A stretch of DNA of 64,000 bases from contig NMRA01000265.1 in the NCBI GenBank assembly GCA_002633005.1, positions 178,328 to 242,327 on the forward strand, in the 5' to 3' direction. How positions within the stretch are numbered: position 1 is the first letter of the stretch; each line of letters begins with the position of its first letter. Position numbers and translations under genes: made by a program. Below, one piece after another: positions 26,047 to 38,629 of the stretch. The notes below the pieces were generated by a model. That model was not told where the DNA came from and made no database searches. It worked only from the letters and a program-made list of their open reading frames with translations. The DNA is from Phoronis australis. Lineage: Eukaryota; Phoronida; Phoronidae.

Positions 26047-26074
26047 CTGATGATGTCTTATGAATAGACGAAAC
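26047..26074 (+). ncRNA. Hammerhead-ribozyme-like core (right arm)
   Basis: CTGATGA (26047-26053), one unpaired T, stem GTCT/AGAC with a 7-base loop, then GAAAC (26070-26074). This order of conserved core and stem II is that of hammerhead ribozymes. The unpaired T, and the lack of a clear stem III with cleavage triplet, make activity doubtful. Confidence 0.35.
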
Positions 26075-27267
26075 GCTTAACCAATAAAAACAGTCAACAA
26101 GTTTTATTTTAACACATGATGGGCAATATGTCTTTATGATAGTTTTCAAGGGTGTTTTTATTGTTCCCTTAAATTCCTATATAGTTAATAATAGGTCATG
26201 TCAAAATCAGCTTCAGACTAGACTAATTGAACTGTGCAGACAGCTCAGTCTAGCCACAGAATAAGCAATTCCCTTCAATTCATAGCTAATCATGTAAGAT
26301 TGGATTACGTAATTGCAACATTAAAAACATCAAATGATTTCCACAGACGAAAACAATGGCTTTATGGATGACATTGCACTGCTTTAAACTTTGATGATGC
26401 AACTGATAAAATAAATGTTAATTATTATTTTTACCATCAGTATTAGCGTTTCTCATACTTTCTTAGAAAAAGATAACGTAATATGTTGAATGCTGCGGAT
26501 ACATCCTGCAAACAATGGCATTCATGAAAAGGTGGGAACATGTGTAAAATAATCATATGCAAGTGTTGAATGTTACTGATAAGATCGTGCAAACAATGGT
26601 ATTGATAAAAAGGTGGGTAAATGTGTCAAATAATCACTGACATGACCATTGTGCTAATGCTAGGCTATACTTTTAGGAAGCAATAAAAATATAGACAAAT
26701 CTGACTGTGGAGGTACTTGCCTATAAATGTGTCGGTTTAATAACTCTTACAGAAGTCAACAAGTCACTTTATTCTTGTCATCGACACCTAAATTGACCAA
26801 TGTGAAATTCATACCTCATTTAGTATGCTTCATTTATCTCAATATTTGCATACATTATAGTGATGTCACAGTAATTCTTCACATATTTAGCACACAATAT
26901 GGCCGACAAATGAACCTCTGTTTTGTCAAATGTCTATGCAAAAGTAAAGAGTAAGAAAAATTTTTGTCTATTACTAGCCTGGTTTGGACTGTTTAGATGT
27001 CATAATAAAATAACATTTGTAGCAAAGCAATCAGCCTTTGGAAAAAGGAAAAATGAATCTGGCAATTACTTTTGTGCGAAATAAACGGAGAATTAGCATA
27101 TCCATTACCTGCAGAAAGAAGAAAGGGTCCTCTTTGCAGCAAACTAAACACACTGGCTGCACTTGACCGACAGCGCTGGTTCTGCCAGGTCAACCAGCAA
27201 TACATCTGATTGGTTCTTGATGACCACTTCCATCTTATGGACCAATCAGATGTCTAAGCCGGATCAC

Positions 27268-27412
27268 TCAGCGGAACAGGCGAGGTCAATCATTAGTTCA
27301 ACCAATGAGAACAGAAAGCTCATGTGTTCTACAATATTGATGGAAGCTACGGCTACCACATGGCTAACCATATCCATGCATTTCACATTGATCATTGTTT
27401 CTCCAGCGCCAC
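27268..27412 (-). CDS. Exon 8 of traced chain, donor uncertain
   Basis: It starts after TCTTCAATCAG and uses two bases to finish a glycine codon. The frame is open for 47 codons with helices MVSHVVAVASINIVEHM and FLFSLVELMIDLAC. Two donors are possible: GCTGA|GTGATC (end 27268, leaves two bases) or GCCT|GTTCCG (end 27278, leaves one base). Only the weaker second donor fits the 23.1-kb exon, so either it is used or an exon in between was missed. The segment is also richer in GC than its surroundings. Confidence 0.5.
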
Positions 27413-27586
27413 CTGATTGAAGACTTTTACTCATTCCAAAAGTCATAGCTACATTTTTCACTTCATTTTACAGTGAACGTTTATCATAATTTGAACATTT
27501 TATCCAATATGTGTAGAAAATAAATCTGAAACTAAATAAGGCGATGCAGATCCTCCCAAGGATACTATTGTTTTACGAAATGTAGA

Positions 27587-27712
27587 ATATAAATCGGTAA
27601 ATAAAACAACAAGAATGGATCAACTGAAATTTTCGAATGTAATAACTTCCTTTGTCAACAGAAACTGAAATAAAGTTGATCCATTCTTGTTGTTTTATTT
27701 ACCGATTTATAT
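27587..27712. repeat. Perfect 38-bp inverted repeat around a 50-bp spacer
   Basis: Arms 27587-27624 and 27675-27712 are exact reverse complements, starting ATATAAATCGGTAAATAAAA. A direct repeat ATCCAATATGTG lies outside both arms (near 27502 and 27711). Perfect identity suggests a young foldback insertion or ongoing arm conversion. Confidence 0.85.
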
Positions 27713-30700
27713 CCAATATGTGGTAAGGACAAGAACAACAATTTCTTGTTATGTACAAACAACAAGGTTTAAAAATGATGTGCTGATAAATGTCTTTAAA
27801 ACAAAGTTTAAAGCAAAGACTCTAAGAAGACGGGAATCACGGGAGACAACTAAATTTGAACTATCTCCAAAACCGATCAGGCTGTACTTAATCAGCTGTT
27901 TATCACATGCATAAACAGTACAGTTCACATGTTGCATTAAATGTCTTTAGGAAATGTAAAGTCAAATGTCTCGGAAAGATGGCAACTTCTATTTCACAAA
28001 ATGTATAAATTTAGATACTTTTTACAAATGACATCAATTTTGGTGTTCCACCATCTGGTCTGGTAAACAAAAACGGTAGTGGAACTAATATATAACGCAT
28101 GTAATTACTTTCCAAGACCAGGCTGGGCCTCTTTGGCAACTTGATCTTTTACAAACTTTCCTCAAAAAACTGCTTAACTGTATCCGTCGGGAATCTGAGA
28201 TTACTGCAGCCTGGCAAAAGATGAAGGGCTAATACTGAGAAGTCTGAGGTTTGATTTCATGTTTATTTTCACAAGTGATTAGCTGTGAACCAATGCTGCT
28301 GGGATACGTTTAACCAGGGAAAAAGCAAGGAATAAAACTATACACATAGACTTGTAGCTGCTATAAACCTCCAAAACAATAAATTATCAAAAGACGAAAG
28401 ACGCGATGAGTTTCAGGAAATAGAAAACGCAAAGCTGTATTTTGCCCTGTTTAACAGGCTAAAACCAAAATTAAATTAGGACTTCATATATTCCTTACCG
28501 TGATAGGATTTCATTTTCCTTACCAACTCAATTTACATGCAATGTGTACATGAGCCATTTTTGAATTTGCAATTTGAGTGTAACCTAACCCCAAACAAAC
28601 CTTGACGGGTCTTCACAAGAGTTTCTGATGATTTCGATGTTAATTATTGGTATCAGTGTTAGAATCCCATCATTTAAATCACACTATCAGATCGATTCGA
28701 TGGTAATTAAAGGCCTAAGTCAAGCTTCATTTTCAGCTCGCTAAACAGGGAAAATGTAGCTTTAAAAATTGTAAGAACAAAAATGGACATCAAAAAACTA
28801 AAACATCTGAAATTTTATGAAAGGTTATGGAAAGTGCAACAAGCTGAAGACATAGAGAACAGCAGTGGAGTGGAAAGGGATCAGGGGAAGGGGGGTCATG
28901 ATGATATTGATAGTGAAAACAGAGCAGTCTTCAGGCAACATTAATCCTATTGGGCTACAGTTAAAAGAACAGCTCTCAGATGAAAACCCATTTTGCTAAT
29001 GTTAATTATCTCACAAAAATGTAAGCACGTGTATCAGGCTGTAAAATGTCTAACTGAAATTGTCAGTGAAGAACAGTGATTACCAACAGCAGTACCGGGA
29101 TTTATGGTAGGCGGCATGCATTTGTGCATAGGGATTTTGAAGGCAAGGTATGTGGAATACTACAGTCTAACCTTAAGTAGCCTTTTTATAGCTACCAAGA
29201 CCTACAGTGCACTAAAACGGCTGCTGACCTTTCAAGTGTAATTATGCATGATATTACACAGAGCATTTTTTACCAAGTGATTAGAACACCTGCCTACTCA
29301 ATAAGTCCAGCGCTTGCCAAAAGATTGCAACACGAATGCATAATAACCAGTCAATAACAAAATCTATTTGCACCTGCCTTCGGTGAAAAATATTGATTAG
29401 ACATTTTGACTATGTTACATAATTAGCCCCAAGTTGTTTTTATTCGAAACACAACTGTGAAACAATGAAATTTTGTAAAAAAACCATCCTGCTCACCTAC
29501 TTGGGACAATCAAAATTATTGAGCATATCATACTGGGTCTTTGTTTAGCAACTGACAGTGATATATATCCACCAACACATATTAAGCTGATGGTGTTACC
29601 GTAGCATAAGCCGCTGCCTCACAAATCAAATGTTTTCACTTTTTTGCTGGATTAGCCAGTTACTCAAATTCATGATAATAGCATGTCCAGTTAACAGACC
29701 CTGAAGTCCCTAAGATCCCATTAGGACCACTTTTTGTTATGTTTCTGAGCTGGGGAATAACTAACTGTCAATTCCTTATTATTTTTAGCTCAACAAAATG
29801 CAGTGGTTTCTTGTAAAGAGTAACAAATGCAATGGGACACAACCAGCTGGTTCCATGATCAAATGCTTAGATTGATACAGGTTTTTCCATGATGGCCTCT
29901 ACAATACATGCTGGTAAAAAAATGCAGGATCACTCAGAATGTTTGATGCCAAGCAATAACACAGTAGGGTGGGTGTTACACCCCTAAGGAAGCACAACCA
30001 AAAAAAACAACCAAAAAAACACCCCAGACAATACAAAACAATGCCTATGATTGAGTGCACCCTCACCCCTATACTGATCAGCCACTGTAACAGTGTATGA
30101 ATTTCTACATCCTTTGAAAAAATCTGCGTCATGAAGTACCATACAAAGGAGCAACCCACAGTTGTTATCAGAACATTTTTAACTATGGAAAATAACTCAA
30201 CAACCATCACTTTCCGGAAACAATCTATCCAAAGAAAAAACTCTAGCCTGAACACCAGTTGCAGTAAGCTTTGACATTAGTCAGACAGCAAAAACTTCTA
30301 GTTTTGAAATGATATTATCCTTATACTTAGTAACCACGGTGATTATCTTAGGCAAGAGTGATTCCTACAAAAACAGTTCATGCCAAAATTGTCATTTTTA
30401 CAATTTTCAAAAAACAAATGCTGATAACCAAGGTGCAAATAATAGAAACTGTAACAAATCTTGTTTTATCACATTTTCACAGCATAAGCAATGCTAATAG
30501 CAAACTAAAGTTTACTTAATCATGGTCTTTGTGGAGAATTCAATACAACAAAATAGAATTTCGCTTGTTGGCTATATTGTGAATTAAATAATGAACAATT
30601 ACCCTATAGCCAACAATCCCTCTGGAGAATGAAACAATACAACTGGATGCTCAACTGTGAAAACAGGCCCGGTGATGTCCAGGCCAGTTCTTTTACCCAT

Positions 30701-32268
30701 GATTTATTTCCCATGCTTAACCCCAGAGGTCAAGAGTAAGATGGTAGTTATAAGTAGTATGGGTAATAAATACACCTTTTCAAGTGATGGTTTTTATTCC
30801 AAGACAAGACTTTTTGCACGTGCCATTTACAAGTTACAAGGCCTTTAGTTTCCCACAAATATTTGTAATAGGTGAAACATCATACATACTTGACAACCTC
30901 TTGATATTTAGCTGGAGGTCACAGACATTTTTTTAGAAATATCCACAACTTAGGAAAAACCGGCAAATCCTTCTAATTTTCTTGAAAGCCATTTGAACAC
31001 TTTCCTTGAAGACCTGATGCTGCATCACGCTTCTTTCTCCTAGGATGCTGGTTTCGCAATTCCTTATCATGGTCAAGAGTGAAGAATTTGCAGGTATGCA
31101 GAAGAACTCAAGAACTGATTTTCTACTGGCCACCAAAAGTGACTATGCGCTCTTTAGCAGGTTCCTGCTACAATGATAAGTTTTGCAGAACTAAAGTTTA
31201 CCTGGTGTTGTAGGTCAGAGTCATCCTATGAGAACTGAAGCTGATCCAGACTCAAATAGGCCTTCCCCACTAGGAGTTTATTAGCATTCTTTCCTCACCA
31301 TACATACATGTAGTTGAATCCAAGTGTGAAAGCTCATTTACTCAGGACTAAATTTACTACAGTAACAAATTTATGATGGAACAAAAGACCTGCATTAGTG
31401 AGAGTGCTAAAGTCAATCCGATTACATAAGTATAGTGGGAAAGGTTTAGTATGGCCAGCAAATTTTGACAGTTAAAGCTAGTAATACACTTTATGGGTAA
31501 GTTAGTATAGGATGGGCACAATGTGTGCAGCAGAACACAGGAGATTTTTATGTTTATTTTTCAAGGAGTTTAATTAAATGATTACATCACCTTACACAGA
31601 GATAAGATAAGAGATTCATCTACTTATACTACCAGCACATTTCAAGGTTGTGCACTTGTGCAGCAAAGACAGTTTAAGTTTTTTTAGAACCTTATTGAAT
31701 AGTCTGTGTATTATATACCCCAAAACTATAGTTTTTAACTCAGTAAAAGTAAACATTTTCTGAAAGTAGAAAGCCTGCAGAATTTGATGTTTGACTTCAT
31801 ACCAATCTCCTATTAACTGGGTCACCTGACCATGGCTTTTTCATAAAATGTAGCGTACATAGCAAAGCAGCAGTATCTGTAACACGACGGAATTTCAATG
31901 TTCAAGATCCTCAAAATTGCTGCTACAATTTTCAAAAGTATCAATTCGTTTTCGTTCAATATGCAATTTTGGAGTTGAAATCATTAAAGTCCTATTTTTA
32001 ATAGCCCTCATGCAGAAACAGAACATGTTGAAACAATAATTATTCCACAACACTTTAAAGTTTCATAAGAATCCAATGAGCCATTTATGAGATATGACGT
32101 TGCAAACTTTGCCCAACATTTTTTTAGGAATCCACATAACCTTAATAACCAAAACAACATGAAAACCTGGACAAGTAATTCCTAGATTATCCAGCACTGG
32201 TTGCAGTTGATGATTTGAATGACATAACACATAGCAGAACCAGTTTTCCTCACACACATGTGACATAC
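27713..32268. other. Intron segment, nothing further supported
   Basis: AT-rich. Near 28730 there is a short piece (GCTCGCTAAACAGGGAAAA) of the repeat duplicated at 41.85 and 42.28 kb. No exon or large repeat seen. Confidence 0.4.
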
Positions 32269-32350
32269 CAATAAATGTAATCCCGACTAAGGGAAGTAAT
32301 ACCGTAGATATATAATTCAGCATGGACTTCGGCACAGATTTAGTAAAAGT
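32269..32350 (-). CDS. Exon 7 of traced chain
   Basis: Twenty-seven codons plus one base. Acceptor GAGTCACAG|AC, donor ATTG|GTATGT, which is a strong site. Phase 0 at the start agrees with exon 6. The peptide (PKSMLNYISTVLLPLVG) is a hydrophobic helix of the alpha-solenoid type. The leftover G pairs with the first two bases of the 27.4-kb exon to make a glycine codon. Confidence 0.6.
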
Positions 32351-32962
32351 CTGTGACTCCAGTAAATCAAAAACACAGTCATACACACAAGAATGTTATC
32401 AAAACTTCAAAACTGATATTTCCTTGTTTGTAATCAAGCAGTAAAATATTTGTAGATGCAAAATAATATTTTAAAAACAAAAAAAAAACAACAACACAAC
32501 AGTACCTTCTAAATTTCTCTCAGAAAGTGAGAAGGCATTCTTAGCAGCAGCATTCTTCTGGCAGTAAGAAATATTGCCAAGTACTTGCTTGGTTCATGCT
32601 CCAGCACAATTCACTTGTAATGTTCTAGCACAGGTGGAATATGGAGCATATTTGTAATATTAAGCAGGTACTATATTGTGTTTACATACCAGAAACACTA
32701 TTCATTCATTTAATAACAAACACCTTCCCGGCCAAGTCACTTGAAAGCTTCTGCAGAATTTCATGCCTATCACAAATTCCATGAATTCTTCAATAATTAC
32801 ACTGCAGAAAAAGTAAATGCATCCTTTATATATCATTAAGATTTCACACATTTTTGAAGCAAGTCCTCTAAACCTAAGCTGTGGTCAGGTAGGGCTTGTA
32901 ACTGTAGTGTTATATAGTCATTAACCTTCGCGTGACACTAAAAACTGAAGGGAAGGGTTCAG

Positions 32963-33204
32963 GGGCTCTTTGCAAGAAAACTGACTTTGCTTAGACAAAT
33001 CTTAAATTTCCATCAATTTTAAGATAAAATTCGACTTTGTCTCAAGTCTGTTTTAAGAAAGAGATCTTAAGTTTGCCTTAAGATTTTGACTTAAGTTTTA
33101 TCTTAATTTTGCGGACTAACTGGATGTGGAAGTTTCAAAGTGAAGTAGACAAATATTAGACTTGAGTAGGAAATGAACTGAAGACAGTTTCTTGGAATGG
33201 GCCC
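32963..33204 (+). mobile_element. Harbinger-like MITE, copy B
   Basis: 242 bp with ends GGGCTCTTTGCAAGAAAA and, reversed, GGGCCCATTCCAAGAAAC, flanked on both sides by CAG. CAG/CTG is a known 3-bp target of animal Harbinger elements. The interior has paired CTTAAG/TTGTCT blocks and a leader GGATGTGGAAGTTTCAAAG almost identical to the Myb gene leader at 52.4 kb. Confidence 0.8.
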
Positions 33205-34089
33205 CAGAAAGGCAAATCTTTTCCTAGGAAAACCAAGATCTTGCCAGACATTCCTGTGTATTTTCATTGAAAGAACATGACTTAGGTAGCGAGACAATTA
33301 TTGAATTCAACCTTGTTGTTGAGATTTACTTGAGCATCAGGCCAAATGAAAAAAAACATCTTAAGCATTAAGGATTATTATTAGTATCAAAATTGAGTTA
33401 AACTTGTCTTTGAATGAGAAAAATCCACTCGGGAGATATTGTTGTTTAAAAGAAATACAGGCTTCATCTCATTGTTCCTCCATGGTTGCAGGAAGTGTGA
33501 TTTGTCTTGGTAACATAATTATGATGAAAGTGAAGAAATGAAAGAATAAAAATTAAACTACGAAATTCAAGAAGATTCACATCAAACATTACGTACAGCC
33601 AAGACTAAACACTGACCGGCAATTTGCCTGAACACTGCGGGCTAGTACACACATAGAGAATAGTGTATTATGCATACAAGTAACATAGCATTCCTTGTAA
33701 TTATGCTACAGGCGGAAAGTAATCGGACAAAATACTTGTCCTCATCATGATGGCTAATTCTGTAAACAGCAAAAATGACCAGTAATAACCAACAAGGCGG
33801 CTAAGTTTTAAGTACAGAATGGCTTAACAGCCATCTTACTCAAAATTTCCCGTTAATTTCCCTTCATTCTGTGACAGTGAATTTGGCTTCTGCCCAGCTG
33901 TCTAGTGGAACACTAAAAATTGCAGGTGATTTTGTCTGAATAAATTGGCTTGTAGTGGGTAGCAGCAAACTGAATACCCACAGTCACACAGGTTCTCTAT
34001 TTTTGCGTTTACACGTTTAGTTGACACGGAGCAAGATGATTGGGAGCAACTTGCTCAACCTCACAAACATAGGAGACAAAAATTGTCAC

Positions 34090-34183
34090 CATAGTGTCAA
34101 TTTGCTCTGTATCAGTTATGCTTTCATACTTCATGCACTCAATCATCTGGTTCTGTGTCAGCTGAACCTTGTCAACTTTAAGT
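34090..34183 (-). CDS. Exon 6 of traced chain
   Basis: One completing base plus 31 codons, ending on a codon boundary. Acceptor CCTGTTTGCACTAG|AC, donor ACTATG|GTGACA. The peptide (VDKVQLTQNQMIECMKYE, then TDTEQIDTM) is clearly protein-like: charged, amphipathic and without low complexity, unlike the intron reads around it. The same frame stays open on both sides, but the flanking peptide is not protein-like. Confidence 0.6.
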
Positions 34184-35669
34184 CTAGTGCAAACAGGATA
34201 TATGAGATGGGTTAAAATATGACATTCATATACACAGAAATCACAAAATGACACACATTTGCTATACTGAGGATTCATTGAATGCACAGAAAGGGGAAAT
34301 TTAAATTCTCCAAAATGAATCAAACTCATATTTTTGGAATTAATAATGCCATACGCAGTATGAATACATCCTACCATAAACTCATTTACTGCACTGTATT
34401 ATGAGAAAATTCAATCATAAAAATTGCATGAAGACTGAGAAAGTTTTTAACAACCTTGAGTGACACAGCATTAACTTTAGAGCGATTTTTACGACAAACA
34501 ACACAGAAACACATGGAGCAACCTGAGTATACCCACTTCACTTAAAAGAATGTTCTGTTGTATATATCCAAATCCTGATACCCCATCTAATGACCAATGG
34601 TCGCAAACATGCACTTTGTATGATATATATTTATTTTGAATATGCATACTCAACACTTTACCACCACATCAATAGATACATCTAGGAAAAATTTTTATGG
34701 TAGGCTGAAAATTATAGCCAACCATTTCAGCTTTATGGGCTGGGCCTCGAAAAATGTTGTGTTATGTGGTCCTGTATGACACATAAAACCATACTAAAAA
34801 TGGTGAGTCCCATGACCCAATTTTATGCAAGTCTTTTGTGCCTCTGTCCTTGAAAATTGTACAATATATTTGACGCAATTTCTATTTTTACTGAATGAAC
34901 TGCGGAAGTGTTCTGAAATATTAAGAAGCCACACAACATACCCAAGGCAAAAAATACCAATGCCTAACTTGAATGAATCATCAACTTGAAGTAGAAATAT
35001 GACAAAAGAAGTCAATAAATTTAAAGATACTCTTTCCGTTTCTTTTCACTTCAAAATTCATTGCAGTAATTTGACCAAACCTCAAGCTAGTAGAAACTTT
35101 TAGCCAGGCAAATTATTTTGTTTCAATACGAAATCAAATCTCTTCAAAATAAGCAGAATTCGAATAAGAAATTTTTAGATAACTTTTAATTTTTGGCGGT
35201 GCAGCATCCACAAAAATGGCTTCTACTGTGCTGAGACAACTAGCATTTCATTTTTAAATATTTTTAAGTAAAAAATGGAAATACATGAAAGACTAATTTA
35301 CGAACTTGTTAATGCTGTCTCTCAATAGGTTGGTGAAACTCTTTCAATGATCCAAACTGGCGAAAAGTAAAGTTCATCAAGTTCACCCAGCGTTCATAGT
35401 GAAATCTGGAAAAATTAAGAACACAAGGCCTTTTCATGCAATTTCTTGTGGATTTTTTTCCAGAATCCTGTAATTTACCACATGAATGGCAAAACATGCA
35501 GAATTTCTGATCATAACCAATCAACTGAAAATTCTGCAGAAAATATCTGCAAAGAACTCGCATGAAGTCCTGCTAATTCACTGCCGACACAAAACAAATT
35601 TCACAGCACAAATGATGGTGGGGAAAACTACTTCCACAAATTTCACTGCAGTCGGCTTGGTTTGGCAAC

Positions 35670-35704
35670 CTGGAGGATGAGGACCTCAAACTTTGTTCAG
35701 CTAC
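35670..35704 (-). CDS. Exon 5 of traced chain, 35-nt microexon (tentative)
   Basis: A very short candidate: acceptor CACTCAG|GT and donor CTCCAG|GT, giving VAEQSLRSSSS plus two bases. It is needed by phase: the exon above ends on a codon boundary and the exon below needs two bases supplied. Serine-rich and probably a linker. A microexon is easy to find by chance, so this is the weakest link of the chain together with the 27 to 23 kb junction. Confidence 0.3.
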
Positions 35705-38453
35705 CTGAGTGTTATAATGGGGCGTAGGCGCACATAGGCGCAGCCAACCACCTTTTGGCATTTGATCGTAGCGCCTATGCACCATAAGTTAGGTTCAGTG
35801 CTCAAGTTGATACGGTGGGCTTTGGGCGCCTTAACTTACCTCTAATTTTACCACTACAGCACTGTCAACTACCTGGTAGAAATCCAAGGTCACCACAAAA
35901 AATTGCCATGCTGCATTTAAGCACTCACTCAAAACACCATAGGAAGTAAACTGAAGTCAAAATCGTTCGGCATAAATCGGAAGACCGTGATCATGTTCAC
36001 CTGCCTCAATAGAGAGCTGAGCCTGTGCATGGAATATTGGGCCTGACTCGGAGAAACTAATCGTTACACAGCACGGGATATACTCCTAATTTCCCGCTCA
36101 AGCACAAAAACCTGTGCAGAATTTGGGTGCATTGGTGAATATTTGCTGAATTCCACGGCCTTTCACTTCAGGTATCTTATTTATTTCATTTCAGTATCTC
36201 CGTCTGAATACACGTGAGATTAGGCCACCTCAGTTCACGCACGGAGACCTGGGGATTTTACAGGTTCGCTTCTGTGAGATGACGCTATGCTAAACGTCGA
36301 GCCCTGCACTGGACTGCATTTGAAAGAATTTTTAGTGTACACTACTGGTCTAGTGTTAAGTGTGTTGGGATGTTGGCGAGGCCAAGTTTCTGAGAGTCAC
36401 ACTGTCATCCAAATAATGTTCATGCATAATGTTCAAGCATAATATGAGGGGATGTCTTTGGGATCATTATTGGATGAGATACACTTCTTAAAGTTGTTAT
36501 GGTAAACATTCTCCAAAATGTCGGGCATTGCATTCTTTAATTCTTGAACGTTGGGTGGCCAGTATGGCCTATTTCTAAACTGACCTAATACAAAATAATG
36601 TAATGATACTGCCTCAAACTGGAGATTCGATCAGAGGCTACAAAACAACAAAATCACTCGTTTTAGTCATTTTGCTACAACTCACCAGTTCTGGTGGTTG
36701 TCTGCAAGATATTTAATGATGCTTAAATTATACTGCTCTGTAACACATGGGATTTGGCTCAGCGACCACTTTACCGCTGCTGCTGCAGAGCTGATGCGTT
36801 CAATTCATGATTACGTACCTGACTTCTGATTTTTATAAAATTATTTTTCTCACAGAGAATGCCACTTTAAAGAAAATAAAATCAATACCTTTGTGAAACA
36901 CTATGAAGCTTATTTCACTCAGCACTACACGCTGCATTGCATTTCCCAACCAGCAACTACTGGCTTCTTGCAGGTTGGGATTACAATAGGAACTTGTTGC
37001 AGTGCCTGGTCTTTTATGACTGGCGCCTTTTGTTTGAAGATCAGGGAATAGAGATGGGTGTAAGTGATGACTGCTCCCTATTTGTGGCAGTAATCTTTCC
37101 TCACTTATTTTGTACACTCAGTGGACTATAAAAAACAAAATCCATCAAATTAAACTGATCATTGGTTGAACCATAAAAACCTCTCAACAACTGACCAGAG
37201 AAAAAACACTGCAACTGCTGTTTGTTTGTTGATATGTCCTAATCTCTACTGTGTGTAACCTGCCTGAGCAACACAATGAGGAGACTTGACTTCCCTTATC
37301 TGAGCGATCTATTCCCACAAAGAATGTAGTGAAATTTGAATACCATGTCATAGTTCTTGTTCATTCTTTATTTCTCAAGTAAAGTCTATTGTTTATCCAG
37401 CCCTATCTGACCCACATGTTTCGATCAGTGACAGGCACTTTTCCTTTTGTTGTTTCACTGTAGGCCTACATCATTCACATGTGCCTAAAGTGCATTGCAA
37501 AATCATTTCAACGCATTCGTTCACAAGATGATTCGTTGTCGTCGCAGACTCTGACTGCTCCTCACATGGAACTTCTGTTCATGATCCCAGTTGTGGGCTT
37601 GGATCGTGTGACATCACCGATACAAATGGTTATCTGTAAACATGCACCATACTGCTCCGAACAGTGCAACAAAAGTCACAGAGAGTTTTTCTCAAGAAAC
37701 AGACAGAAACAACTTGCCTGTTGAGAGGCATACTAACACATCTCATATACAAACTGCAGTTCAGAATAAAAACACAACTCATCTTCACTCCAGGTGATCT
37801 TATTCGCAGTGAAGAGCTGAAGTCAGCCTGAGTGTTTGAGTTACATTAATACTAACAAATAAGTTAAAACCCCACCAGAAAGCGATGTCTAAGAATAGTA
37901 TGTCATAGTATTTTAGAGTTAAACATATCAGCAAAAGTGTTTTTGTGTAAGCAGTTGCGCATTCCATTGAGAGAAACTGTGTTTGAAATGTTTTTTGTTG
38001 TTTGTATCAGATTTGAATAGAAGTCAAGATGCGTACTTTTGTTTTCTTTTTCCGACTACTGAAGTAATAGCTATAGAGTAGTAATGTAGAGTATTTAACA
38101 TTCAGAAACTACAATATGGTATTATACCCACAAGATGCAATGAAACACTGAGATAAAAGATTAAAACAAATTACCAGTTGTTACTAACAAATATTACTGA
38201 GTTTTGAAGCACACTTTTTTGTCCTGCACCCCGACTTCCATGCCAATTACAATGGTGATTACATTAAGGTGTATAAATTCGTCTGATTGATATACCGGTC
38301 AACAAATCAAATTTTATCGTTACAAGAACCTTCCGTTTCAATGGTTTCAACTCCAGACGACAGCACAGTTTCAAAACCGAGGCTAAATCAGATATCAATC
38401 TTAAGTCCATAATTAAGCGCTCATTTGCTCTTTTGTCTGGCATCAGGACTCAC
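35705..38453. other. Intron segment
   Basis: A 21-nt stretch at about 37106-37126 (TTTTTTATAG|...|GTGAGG) has good borders and could be a microexon, but phase does not require it. Open stretches at 36833-37117 exist on both strands; neither is convincing. Confidence 0.3.
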
Positions 38454-38609
38454 ATGCCAATTATCTACCACAAGATTAGAACGAAACAAAACTACTTTGA
38501 TTAACTGAAGCCTAACAAAACTATTTTTGGTAAATTTTATGTATTTCTTGAGATTCCAAATGGTCCAAACATAACTTTTAACGAGGAGTTTCAGTAAAAA
38601 AGCCAAACC
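38454..38609 (-). CDS. Exon 4 of traced chain, beside a transposon end
   Basis: Fifty-two codons, phase 0 in and out. The acceptor GATTCTTTGCAG|GG and donor CAT|GTGAGT are both strong. The product is basic and hydrophobic (LAFLLKLLVKSY, then KKYIKF and LQLIKVVLF). Only 20 intronic bases separate the exon from the end of the element at 38630-39325, so the branch point must lie in or beside element-derived DNA. Membership of the chain rests on splice signals and phase. Confidence 0.45.
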
Positions 38610-38629
38610 CTGCAAAGAATCACTAGCTT

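Larger units (their letters stand above)
25060..26085. mobile_element. Long foldback element with hammerhead-like cores
   Basis: Two inverted arms: 25060-25706 on the left, which includes a 334-bp insertion, and 25784-26085 on the right. They match over about 300 bases, including CTATAAAGGAATTACTGTA and AAGTGTTGACAT. The short centre is unique. Each arm carries CCTGATGATGTCT...AGACGAAACG on its outward strand. The arms would fold into a very long hairpin. Hammerhead motifs are known from Penelope-like and retrozyme elements; whether this belongs there is inference. Confidence 0.7.

Noticed and set aside
29899-30255. 118-codon minus-strand open stretch with hydrophobic segments.
   Set aside because: The Phe/Cys/Trp/Leu pattern follows from A-rich plus-strand sequence; no start context or splice sites.
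35309-35405. Minus-strand stretch after a very good acceptor (TTTTTCCAG), reading FHYERWVNLMNFTFRQFG.
   Set aside because: It runs to TAA with no donor, so it cannot be an internal exon of the chain. It could be an alternative last exon, but nothing else supports that.
37106-37126. 21-nt stretch with strong acceptor and donor on the minus strand.
   Set aside because: Not needed for phase, and too short to judge by composition.
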